This document shows, one piece after another, positions 48,003-57,511 of a stretch of DNA of 64,000 nucleotides. Made by a program: the position numbers and the translations under genes. Origin of the DNA: Lactarius indigo (Eukaryota > Basidiomycota > Agaricomycetes > Russulales > Russulaceae). Position 1 is the stretch's first letter; each line of letters starts with the position of its first letter. The stretch lies in contig JAFKAC010000192.1 of NCBI GenBank assembly GCA_025766275.1, forward strand, positions 1 to 64,000, read 5' to 3'. Below the pieces are notes generated by a model that worked only from the letters and a program-made list of their open reading frames with translations, had not been told where the DNA came from and did no database searches.

Positions 48003-48625
48003 TGTTGATAAGTGACCCTTGCGCACTTAGCGGCTCATATGGACCGGACTTGCAGCATGGACTGCTTTAGATTAGATATACAGGACTTGTAGATTAGATA
48101 TTATTTGATCTGTACAATCTGGACTTACCATTGCGTTATACATGACATCACTGTACTTCTATGACATCATACATCCGGACTCTGCATTGTATAACGCCTT
48201 TGTACTTTCCTTTGTTCTGTACTTAGTTCTATCCTTATTATGATGTCACTATGATATCATTTGCTTCTGGACTCTCCTTATTCTTTCTTCCCTTGTTCTC
48301 AGAACGACCACTCCTTTGTCTGTTTGTAGAACAATACTTCCTTGTACTGCGTGACTTAGTGTTACATCCCTTGTACAGTGTCACTACCAGAAAGTGTATA
48401 AGTAGAGTACCATGTACACTCCTGGTCCACATCAGTTCTCACTGCTTGTGTGCCAGGTAAGCCTCTTCTCCCTAATGTAACATCATCAGTTCTCACTGCT
48501 TGTGTGCCAGACACCCTCTGCTTCACTGCTTGACATTCTCCTCTGCTGCTAACCAGCCTGCTACTAGTATCTCACCACAGACTCTTTGCCTCTGTGAGTA
48601 CTGGTTCTGTCTATGCTGTTCATCA
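48003..48625 (+). repeat. Solo LTR in Gypsy chromodomain region
   Basis: It starts tgttgataagtgaccctt and ends gtctatgctgttcatca, flanked by ctacg on both sides (47998-48002 and 48626-48630). Removing it joins ...WELESNLR to TPDLIHEYKARRE in frame. It has the same internal duplication (cagttctcactgcttgtgtg) as its sister at 42950. Confidence 0.9.
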
Positions 48626-49112
48626 CTACGCACACCAGACCTTATCCATGAGTATAAAGCAAGACGAGAAACGCACATTAACCTTATCGAACTCATGGAT
48701 AACAACCCCCCTCGACACCCGCCACAATACCTGTGGATTTCCGACCACGACACTCCTCAGTGGTTGCGCTCACAGGTCAACCGAGAAGTAGAGCAGTGGG
48801 CCAATGTCAGCCCAACGTATAACACGTTGGAGAACTCTCCGCATTCTCGTGAGGATATGTGGGGACTAAGTACCTACATCACTCCCCAAGGTGTCACGCC
48901 TCTGCGGGGGCGTGGTCTTCTGTAATGGCTTCCTGTCATGTGGCAGTCAACAGCCAAGTCAGATCGGCACTGTGTGCAACGACTCCTAAGGTACTCTGTA
49001 ACAGCTCCTATGCTAAGGTAGCTGAGTCTGTGGCGATCCCCCTATGCTGAGGTGGGAAGGTCCTTCTGTAACAGCCCCTTGTGCTAAGATGACTGAGTCT
49101 GTAACAATGGAC

Positions 49113-49511
49113 TGTTGAAACGTGATAAGTACATAAGGACCTTATCTATAGCAGTTACAACATTACTGTACTATATTTACCATATTAGGCAGTTACGATA
49201 CGTACAATAGCGGGCGTATCATGTCCCGTGATGAGGAGAAGTCCTATGACTATCTCAGAAGGGCAAAACACATTAGGCGTGTGTAAAAATGCGATATTGT
49301 GGACGCCTTTACTCATCACTTAACCGCAAATGGACATGGTGGGGCCATAGAGCATAAATACCCTCCTATGTGGGGAGAGAGGCGAATACAGAACATCACC
49401 CACTTTGCTTGTGCACGTTCTCCTTTCTCATTAGTCTCTCAACCTACTCAAAGGTGAGAACGTCCTTCCTGTGTGCTGCGCTTTGGCCTATAAGGCTTTT
49501 GCTGCGCAACA
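49113..49511 (+). repeat. 5' LTR of the Copia element
   Basis: It runs tgttgaaacgtgataagt to ttgctgcgcaaca, 399 bp. The following ggttatgggccctg is in the primer-binding position. Leader sequence without a recognised gene occupies 49512-49887. Confidence 0.9.
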
Positions 49512-49887
49512 GGTTATGGGCCCTGTTACAGGGCTTGCCATTGCACTTCTAGATGAAGTTGCACCTGGTGGTATCGCACTCCTACCCTCTGTATCAATGA
49601 ACAGAGTGGTAATGAGAAAATAGCGAGCAGACCCCGGGAGGCACCCTGGTTCATAACAGACCCAGTATTGTACTCTTGAGGAGTACATAGACTTGGCCCA
49701 CTGTCTAACGTTGACATGGTCGAGCAGTTCTTTTGGCATAGACAATTGGTAGTCTGCAAAGACCAATGTCTGCTACAGAATATGTTCTGTAGCCGAAGGG
49801 ATTAATGCTGGTTTTATTATCTCACTCAGTATTATGATGAAAAATTCTAAATACTGACGTACTATAAAACCAACAGATTTACCAACA

Positions 49888-52800
49888 ATGTCGTCTCAAT
49901 TAACTACTCTTGTCTCCGTCTTCGATGGCTCTAACTGGACCCTCTGGTCCAACGCCATGCAAGCCTTCTTCATGTCCCAAGGCCTCTGGGGTTACGTCGA
50001 TGGTTCTATCCCTCTCGACACTACTGCCACCGCTGAAGTCCAAGCTGCCTGGCGTCGCAGTGATGAAATGGCAAGGGGTAATCTTACCCTTTGTCTTTCT
50101 CCTGCCATCCAGCAAGCTGTCACTGGCACCTCTGCCAAATTGCTCTGGGATGCTGTCCAAGATCGCTATGGAGCGGTCTCCCTGCCACGCATTTACAAGG
50201 ATTTTAAAGAAGCAGTTTCTATTCACTTCAATCCAAACCAAAACCCAGTAGCAACTTTCGAGAAAATGGCTGCCGCCTTCTCTCGACTTGGTGCTGTTAC
50301 TATTGGCACTGCTCCTAATCAAACAACACTTGCGATATCTCCTCCCCTTCAGGCTTTGATAGCCATGTCTGCGCTTCCTCAGAAATGGGAAAACCTTATC
50401 CCCATTATCTGTAGCGGTGTTGCAACTGCTGATCTCAAACTTGCTTCAGTTTCTGGCATAGTTATTGGCCAGTTTGAAACTGAAACTAATCGCGGACAGC
50501 ATAAGGGAGCTCACAACGCGCAGAAACTCTCTGCCGTTAAACGCAAGTGCGATAACCCTCGCTTTTCGAAGCAGGGTGGTCAGCAGCAGCCATTGCCTTC
50601 CTCTTCCAATGCCCCCGGCCCGTCTTCCCAGCAGCAGCCTAATCGGCAGCGCGGAGGACGAGGATCTGGGCGAGGCAAAGGAAAAGGGAAAGGCAAAGCG
50701 TGTGGCAGCGCTCCCCAGCATTCCCACATAGCCTCTGTAGCCGCATTATCTCCACCCACTTCTCACAAGGTGATCCATATTGGGTCATCTGGCGTCTCTA
50801 CTCGCACAGAAGTCAAATCCTCTTCACCTCAGAGGACTCCTGGCTTCTTTCCCTCTGTTAATACCGCTATGACGCTCGCAGAGTGGCTGAATGTACCAGC
50901 TACAGTTCAGACCGCGAAGACGCTTGAGCAGCGTTTTGCCGATGTGGACGCTCAGATGCGCCCTCAGATCGATAAATTTATTGACGAAGAGTATGACTCT
51001 GATTTCGACATTGATATGATGCAAGCACCCCCTGCTGGCACTCAACCTATTGTCGACATCGAGAGTCTAGATGACTCTGAGATTGCCGCCTATTGTAGTG
51101 AGTCATCAAACCCTCTACAATTAGACTTGAGTGATCTAACTATATTGGATGTTGACTCGAATAAAGAAAACCAAGCTCCAACACCAGAATATGTTGATCC
51201 GGAGGCAATTGAGGCTGAAGAGATAACAAAAATGTGGGAACAACCTTCATTTACTGGTGCTGGTTCTATTCCAAAAGTTCCTTCTTCGGAGCTAATTCTT
51301 GCCACATGGACTAGGAACCAGCAATATTTATTTGATCATGGACTTCCCACACACCCTGACTTTGGTACTTTGATATCCCCATCAGGCTCGCATTCTATAA
51401 CCCCCGAACATTTTCTAACCGGTCCAGATGAGGTCCTGGATTGGGGTTCCGATGAAGAAGAGTACGTTACTCCTTCATTTTGCCTATTACATGCTGATCA
51501 CATTACAGAATTAGTCCAGCCCCCAAAAAATCTAAGGGGTGGCAGATCTAACTGTAACATACTTGAGTCACATGTAAAGAAGTTGCCTGAAATGTACAAT
51601 AATACTAGTGCCCTTCTCGATTTTCTTGAGTGTGAGCACAATGAGTACTTCAGTCAATGCGCAGAATGTTTGAAGCGTACTAAAAATATGTGGCTTCTTG
51701 ACTCAGGAGCCTCAGCGCACTTTACCAATAGTCTTAGTGATTTTATTGAGTATAAGTCACTAGCCAAGTCTGACAGAATACCTGTCAAAACTGCGGCTCA
51801 TATGATATATGTTGAAGGAATTGGTACTGTCTTGCTAGAGCATTATCTCGCAGACAAACTTGTAACTACATGAGTTTATCCAGTCTTTCACATACCTTCT
51901 ATGAGCACACGGTTACTATCCATGGGAGTATTCCTACAGCAAGGATTGCGCATTTTGGGGAATTTGCAGCATATAGACTCGCTAAGAAAAAATAAAACAA
52001 TTGTCCAATGTAAACCCCTTATTCACGGACAATCGCTATTTTGGCTAGATGCCTCTATATCTAATCTAACTGAGTCGGATTACACCAACTTATCTGCATT
52101 GCAAAATGTAGATTATGACCTTATGCATTGTCGCCTCGGACACCCATCTAAAGAGGTTCTAAGACAATCTAAGGAAAGCACTATGGGTTTCCCTGATGGG
52201 ATAATAATTCCGACCTCTGACAAACTATGTCCAGGATGTGCGCAAGGCAAAATGCCTGCAGCATCTCATCCTCCTTCCAAGACCAGGGCTAAAGCCTCCT
52301 TTAGTCGGATTCATTCCGATCTAAAAAGCTTCCCTATACCGTCATATCACAAGTACAAGTATTTTATTGTCTTTTTCGATGATTATACTTCTTTTGCTTG
52401 GATCACTCTCTTATGAAATAAAGCCTCTGCTATTACTGCTTTAAAGCAGTGGCTTGCGCTGATTAAATATCAATTCAATGCTACCATAAAAGAGTGGATG
52501 TCTGATGCTGGCGGTGAATATAAATCGGATGCTTTTCTTAAGCAGCTAAAGGATGCCAGCATTACAGTGCTACAGTCTGCGCCACATACCCCACAGCAGA
52601 ATGGCCACGCTGAGCGCTTTATGTGTACAGTTATGGACGAAGCTCAGGCCATGCGCCTTGATGCTTGTTTACCTCAGAGTTGGTGGGAATTTGCAGTCTT
52701 ACATGCTACACATTGTTATAATAGAACTCCAATCAGTCGCCTTAAATGGCAGACTCCCTATGGACTATTATACAATGATAAACCCGACATTGCTCATCTT

Positions 52801-55134
52801 CGAGTCTTTGGATCGGGTGCTTATGTTCATATCCCTGAAGCTCACCGGGTGAATAAACTTTCCCCTAAAAGCGAACTAATGATCTACCTTGGTAGGGGAT
52901 CTGGAATGAAGGCTGATGTCTTCATGCGCACTCCAAATACCTTGTTTTACTTGGACAAAGCTCTCTTTGATGAAGCATTGTTTCCTAAGTGTCCATCGGA
53001 CAGTGTTAGGAGTAAACCCAAAGGTGTTACTCAGTTAGATGATATAGCTTCTGATGATGAGCTGTTAAATGACGATACCACTCCTGGTGTTGATGACGAC
53101 CCTCCACCTGAGCCTCCTAAAGTGAGGAGCGCTCCACAAGCCCCTGTGGCACCTCCTCCTAGTACATCTACGAGAGGAAGTGGATCGCAGCTACCTCCGC
53201 CTTTACCACCGCAACCCATACCAGGTCCTAGTCAACCTAGGAGGTCGGTGCATACAAGGAAACAAACTTCTCGTCCAGATAATGTCTATGGAGATAGGCC
53301 TCCTACTACGATTATTTGTGACATTGAGTGGACTCGCACATGGCGACAGTTGACTGGTGACCAGCCGAGTAGCTCTTGGTTGCGTTCACGTCAAGATCAG
53401 ACAGTACCAGGAGATTTTCCTGAGCAACCCGAGTCTGGTCCTCCTCGTGCATCGGGTAGTAATCCGCACCTTTCGGATGATGAAGTAGAGCAGCAATTGC
53501 TTACCCGCCTTGCTCAGGAAGGGGGAGTCAAATTTCTAGATCTTCTGCTAGCCAAAGCAGTTTCACCAATAGATCTAGACGCACCTGATACCTCTAATAT
53601 TCGAGAATGGACTTATTGGGACATTCTAAAGATGCCAAGCAACTCTCAGGAGGAGTGGCGTAATGCGTGCAAAGAGGAACTAGCTTCCCTTCACAATCAC
53701 AAAGTCTATGAACTTGTTAACCTGCCGAAAGGCAGAAAGGTTATCAAAAACTGATGGGTATTTGACTTAAAGTCAGATGGCCGAAAGAAAGTCAGGCTAG
53801 TTGCCAAAGGTTTTTCTCAGGTTGAAGGCATTGATTATGACGAAATATTCTTGCCTGTGGTACGGTTTGAGACTGTCCGGATGATGCTTGCGCTTGCAGC
53901 GCTAAAAGATTGGCACATCTCTGGACTAGACATCAAAACAGCATTCCTGTATGGGGACCTCGATGAGGAACTCTACATGGAACAACCTGAAGGGTTTAAA
54001 ATCCCTGGTCAACAAAATAAAGTGATGCGCCTTAGAAAAGCCATTTATGGACTTAAGCAAGCTGCTCTTGCTTGGTGGAGAGCACTAGATAAGTCTATGG
54101 GTACTCTAAGTTGTACATGTCTGCAATCAGACTCAGGTCTTTTTGTAAATGAGGAAAAGACAATTGTTGTAATTGTCTATGTTGATGATGTCCTCTTCCT
54201 CAGAAAAAATAAAAAACACATTGATTCCCTGAAGCAGCGCTTCATGAAGATCTGGGAGTGCAGAGATCTTGGAGATACCAAGGAGTTTCTTCGAATGCGC
54301 ATACTACGTTCTAAGGGTAGAATCCTCATTGATCAACAGGACTACCTTCAGAAAGTACTACAGCACTTCAAACTGATTAACGCCAAATCAGTACCAACTC
54401 CATTACCGGAAGGGTATCATCCTACTCCTAATAAGGAATCTGCATCTCCAGAACTTCGCGCTTCATACCAACAATTGATAGGATCACTCCTATACATAAT
54501 GATTGGAACACGACCAGATATTGCCTATGCTGTTACCAAAATGGCACAGTTTGCTGCCAATCCATCTGAGGACCACTTAAAGCGTGCACTTTATATATGC
54601 CGCTATTTACTTGGGACCTCTAATTATACTTTAGTCTATGACGGTAAAAGTGATGGTGGTATAATAGCATATGCGGATTCTGCTTGGGCTTCAGATCCAG
54701 TCACTAGAAAGTCCACTACGGGCTATTTAGTAAAAATGGCTAATGGAATATTCTGCTGGAATTCGAGAGCACAAAAATCAATTGTGCTTTCATCCACTGA
54801 AGCAGAATATATGTCGCTGTGTGATACAAGCAGACAGTTGGTCTGGATACATTCGCTCTTTCTTGAGCTAGGAATAAATCTAGAACCAATTCCATTATGC
54901 GGAGATAATCAAGGCTCCATATTTCTATCTTCTAATCCGGTTCAAGAAAAATGGATTAAACATATCAATTTGTGTCACCACTACATACGTGAAGTAATTC
55001 GAGATAAGAAGATAGAACTATTCTTTATAGAAGGAGCTGAGAACCCTGCAGATCTTTTTACTAAGAATCTGGGTCATGTTAAGTTCCTAAAATTCAGGGA
55101 ACAGCTTGGGCTGGAGTTTCACTCGCCCACGTGA
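49888..55134 (+). pseudogene. Copia Gag-Pol polyprotein with three in-frame TGA stops
   Basis: Gag starts MSSQLTTLVSVFDGSNWTLW with the usual Copia gag fold text, then an RGGRGSGRGKGKGKGK basic region in place of a CCHC knuckle. The protease motif is WLLDSGASAHFT (about 51690). Integrase has LMHCRLGHPSKEVL...CPGCAQGK, HSDLKSFP, SDAGGEYKSDAF and QQNGHAERF (DDE). RT has WHISGLDIKTAFLYGDLDEE and the catalytic YVDDVLFL (about 54178-54201). RNase H has AYADSAWASDPVTRKSTTGY and SSTEAEYMSL. Stops are TGA at 51871, 52414 and 53752; all other text is one frame. Each stop sits where the family normally has arginine. RNase H also shows KHINLCHHYIRE where relatives have KHIDIRYHYIRE. The three stops are the only frame breaks in about 1,750 codons. 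Confidence 0.85.
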
Positions 55135-55700
55135 GCTTGAGCAGCTCAACACTATGGTTGGAGGTAGAATAAAAAGGGTCTTTCATAGCTTCTCCGTGTA
55201 CATCGTTTCTTCTTTCCCAGTAATAGGGAATACATAAGAAATGAGTCACGAACGACTTGTTCTTCTCAAGAACCGTACAAGCTTATTGAGTCTGATGACC
55301 CTAAGCTTTTATGATTTCTGAGAAGACTGTCCCGCGAGAGTTGTTCTCTCACAAATCATAAAAGTTTATTGAGTCATCCGACTCTAAGCCTTCTATGGTT
55401 TTGTGTCAAACAACCCTGGTATTCTTACCAGAAGGAAGCTCACACACCCTGTTCTATCACCAGCATAGTATAACTGCTCACTAAACCGAGGATCGACTGA
55501 CCATTGTTGGGGTTAAGCGTCCCTTTCATTCTATGAAGGGATGTTGCTATGACCCCACACCTAATCCCCTATACATCCCTCTGACATTTGAGGATCGAAG
55601 CATCCTTGGTCGATGTTTATTACCGATCCTTCTATAAAATGTCTTTAATGTAAGGTCATTGCTTAGATGCGCTTTACTAGCTGCACTAAGCAAGGGGGAG
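55135..55700 (+). other. 3' untranslated region of the Copia element
   Basis: It lies between the pol stop and the 3' LTR. Two similar stretches (tattgagtc...taagcttt and tattgagtc...taagccttct, near 55283 and 55370) form a degenerate direct repeat. It ends in the polypurine tract. Confidence 0.6.
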
Positions 55701-56098
55701 TGTTGAAACGTGATAAGTACATAAGGACCTTATCTATAGCAGTTACAACATTACTGTACTATATTTACCATATTAGGCAGTTACGATACGTACAATAGCG
55801 GGCGTATCATGTCCCGTGATGAGGAGAAGTCCTATGACTATCTCAGAAGGGCAAACACATTAGGCGTGTGTAAAAATGCGATATTGTGGACGCCTTTACT
55901 CATCACTTAACCGCAAATGGACATGGTGGGGCCATAGAGCATAAATACCCTCCTATGTGGGGAGAGAGGCGAATACAGAACATCACCCACTTTGCTTGTG
56001 CACATTCTCCTCTCTCATTAGTCTCTCAACCTACTCAAAGGTGAGAACGTCCTTCCTGCGTGCTGCGCTTTGGCCTATAAGGCTTTTGCTGTGCAACA
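55701..56098 (+). repeat. 3' LTR of the Copia element
   Basis: It is 398 bp, preceded by the polypurine tract and followed by the TSD tggac. Of four substitutions relative to the 5' LTR, three are CG versus TG or CA. Confidence 0.9.
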
Positions 56099-56629
56099 TG
56101 GACGAGCTCGGTGGCCTAAGTCCAAAGGTCACGTGTCACTGGGCTGACCAGTAAGACAGGAAGAGGGTAAGAGCGAAGTCAAGGGGAAGCCTGCACAGAG
56201 GCTGAGAGGGGAGTGACCCAAAGGGGACAAGGGTCAAGGGTCTGAGGTTCTGGGTCAAGGGCTTGAGTGCTGAAGGGACTGAGGCACTCAAGGAGTCAAT
56301 GGGAGATACAACGCAGATAGTTGATTAAGCCAAAGCTAAGGAGCTAAGGTGCACTTCAGGGTTCCTTATATAGTACAGGATTGCGCCTGAGCGCATAGTG
56401 CTACTGGTTGCTATAGATAGGATAATGTGCTGGCAAGATGGTGTTATGCCAGCAAAGCAGAAGAAGGGTAGACAAGAATAGCACCTTCTGTGCTAGAACA
56501 ATCAGATAAGAGGGAAGCATAGGTTCAAGAAAGGTAACTGCCAAGAAAGGAGATAGATAAAGAAGGGAAACGTAGCAAGTGGTTCATGACATTACCCCCT
56601 TTCTAAGGGGCGAATTCCACGTCGCCAAG

Positions 56630-57508
56630 TCATGTGGTAGCCAGGTTGGTGAGGCTAGGCTGTGATTCTTCCAGGATCTGGAGTAAGGCCATAAAGGTGG
56701 CATCCTCTTCAGGGTTACTAACCCTGGTCGTCTGGTGTTGTTTCCACTTGATCTGAGACTTCTTTTCAGGAAGTTTTAGGGACTTCCTCCATTGTCGTCT
56801 GATTGGGTTGGTTCTGACAAAAGGAGGGTGAGCAAGTCTTGGGGGTGCAGCCAGCTTCTTCTTAAAGGGGTGTGTTCTGATGGCAAGCTGAGGTAAAGGG
56901 GACGCCGTCAAGATAGGGGTGAGGGGGATGATGGTGGCATCATGCCACGTCAGAAGGTCTTCCTGGGATACTCCAAGTTTCCAGTTAAGGACACCCAGGA
57001 ATTCTCGCTCCATCTGTCCAATCTGCCACTTGGTGAACCTTTTGGTGACCACAGCCCACTGTGCATTACTGAGGGCATTGTCATCCATGTATCTGTCAGC
57101 AATAACAAGGGCTCCTAGGAGCAGTTGTATCTCAGCCCATTTAAGGGTGTTGGTGCAGATATAGGGTTTAACCCTATTCAGGTAGGTAAGGGCGGTTAGG
57201 AGGATGGGGGTTCTGATCCGGGATCTGATCACGATCCCAGTGGTCCACCTGATAAAGGCAGGCTCTTCTGGTCGTCACACATTGATTGCAGTGGGGATAG
57301 GGGGAGAGTGGTCAATAGCAGCATCAATGACTGCAATCATGGTGGTGGCCAGGCATTCAATGGCTGGGTGCAGGGGATTCTGGTTGGCTAGTCCAGCAAG
57401 AGTCTGGGAGTAGATGGGAGCGGCGTAGTTCATTGTCAGGAGGCAAGGGTAGGGAGGGAAGTTGTCTGGCAAATTGTTGGTTTTTTTGTCATCGCAGGCC
57501 GCTTTTAT
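56630..57508 (-). pseudogene. PCL/Pho80-type cyclin domain, copy 2 (partial)
   Basis: The frame on the minus strand from about 57508 reads WIKAACDDKKTNNLPDNFPP, AAPIYSQTLAGLANQNPLHP, then IPTAINV, a TGA, RPEEPAF, then the cyclin box RIRTPILLTALTYLNRVKPY, QLLLGALVIADRYMDDNALS and QMEREFLGVLNWKLGVSQED. Copy 1 has CGA (Arg) at the TGA site. The cyclin box itself is uninterrupted here, whereas copy 1 has TGA at the codon that is CAA in copy 2. The C-terminal tail KKSQIKWKQHQ is shared. Only the last about 290 codons remain. Confidence 0.8.
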
Positions 57509-57511
57509 CCA

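Larger units (their letters stand above)
35441..48891 (+). mobile_element. Chromodomain Gypsy element with nested insertions
   Basis: It runs from a 5' LTR through gag and pol to a chromodomain and a C-terminal extension. It is interrupted by an unidentified insert (about 36829-37425), the cyclin LTR element (40631-47409, TSD ctcaa) and a solo LTR (48003-48625, TSD ctacg). At 48892 it is cut by the second cyclin element, and its 3' LTR is not in the window. Removing the nested elements restores collinear pol sequence. In-frame TGA stops are numerous. Confidence 0.8.
37741..48891 (+). pseudogene. Gypsy Pol: protease, RT, RNase H, integrase, chromodomain
   Basis: The protease motif is LLDLGASENFVDS (about 38008-38046), with Ser of DSGA changed to Leu (TCG to TTG). 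RT follows at 38352-39257, with KKKDGKLQPVQDYKPLNKIT and the catalytic FIYMDDILVAT (about 38961-38993). RNase H spans 39291-39800 (YSIQTDASLYVIGAILTQ, HADTLSRHP). Integrase has GHPGQTKMTEAIQKHYWWPK, the CHVCQGNKN knuckle, and DDE blocks VALDFITKLP and LISDRNLRFTASF. It is cut at 40630, resumes at 47415 (KLPFELLMGF), and ends in a chromodomain (YLVRWKGYTAAHDSWE). It continues after the solo LTR at 48626 into an extension WISDHDTPQWLRSQVNREVE. About a dozen in-frame stops occur, nearly all TGA at arginine positions. Confidence 0.8.
49113..56098 (+). mobile_element. Nearly complete young Copia retrotransposon
   Basis: Two LTRs (49113-49511 and 55701-56098) start tgttgaaacgtgataag and end gc(g/a)caaca-like. 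They are flanked by tggac (49108-49112 and 56099-56103). A polypurine tract aagcaagggggag (55688-55700) precedes the 3' LTR. By eye the LTRs differ by four substitutions and one indel in about 398 bp, so the insertion is recent. It interrupts the LTR of cyclin copy 2. Confidence 0.9.
48892..57511 (-). mobile_element. Cyclin-bearing LTR element, copy 2, truncated and interrupted
   Basis: It has the same LTR as copy 1, starting tgtcacgcctctgcgg at 48892 and ending gttcatgaca at 56591, but split by the Copia element at 49113-56098 (TSD tggac). A polypurine tract and the cyclin C-terminal coding region follow on the minus strand. The rest is lost where a TIR element begins near 57512, so the upstream ORF and 5' LTR are missing and no TSD can be checked. 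Confidence 0.85.

Noticed and set aside
49888..55134. TGA read as a sense codon (recoding or alternative code) in Copia and Gypsy frames
   Set aside because: TGA falls where relatives have Arg rather than Trp or Sec, and intact genes in the window end normally in TGA or TAA. The cyclin copies show CGA and TGA at the same site. Mutation is the simpler explanation.
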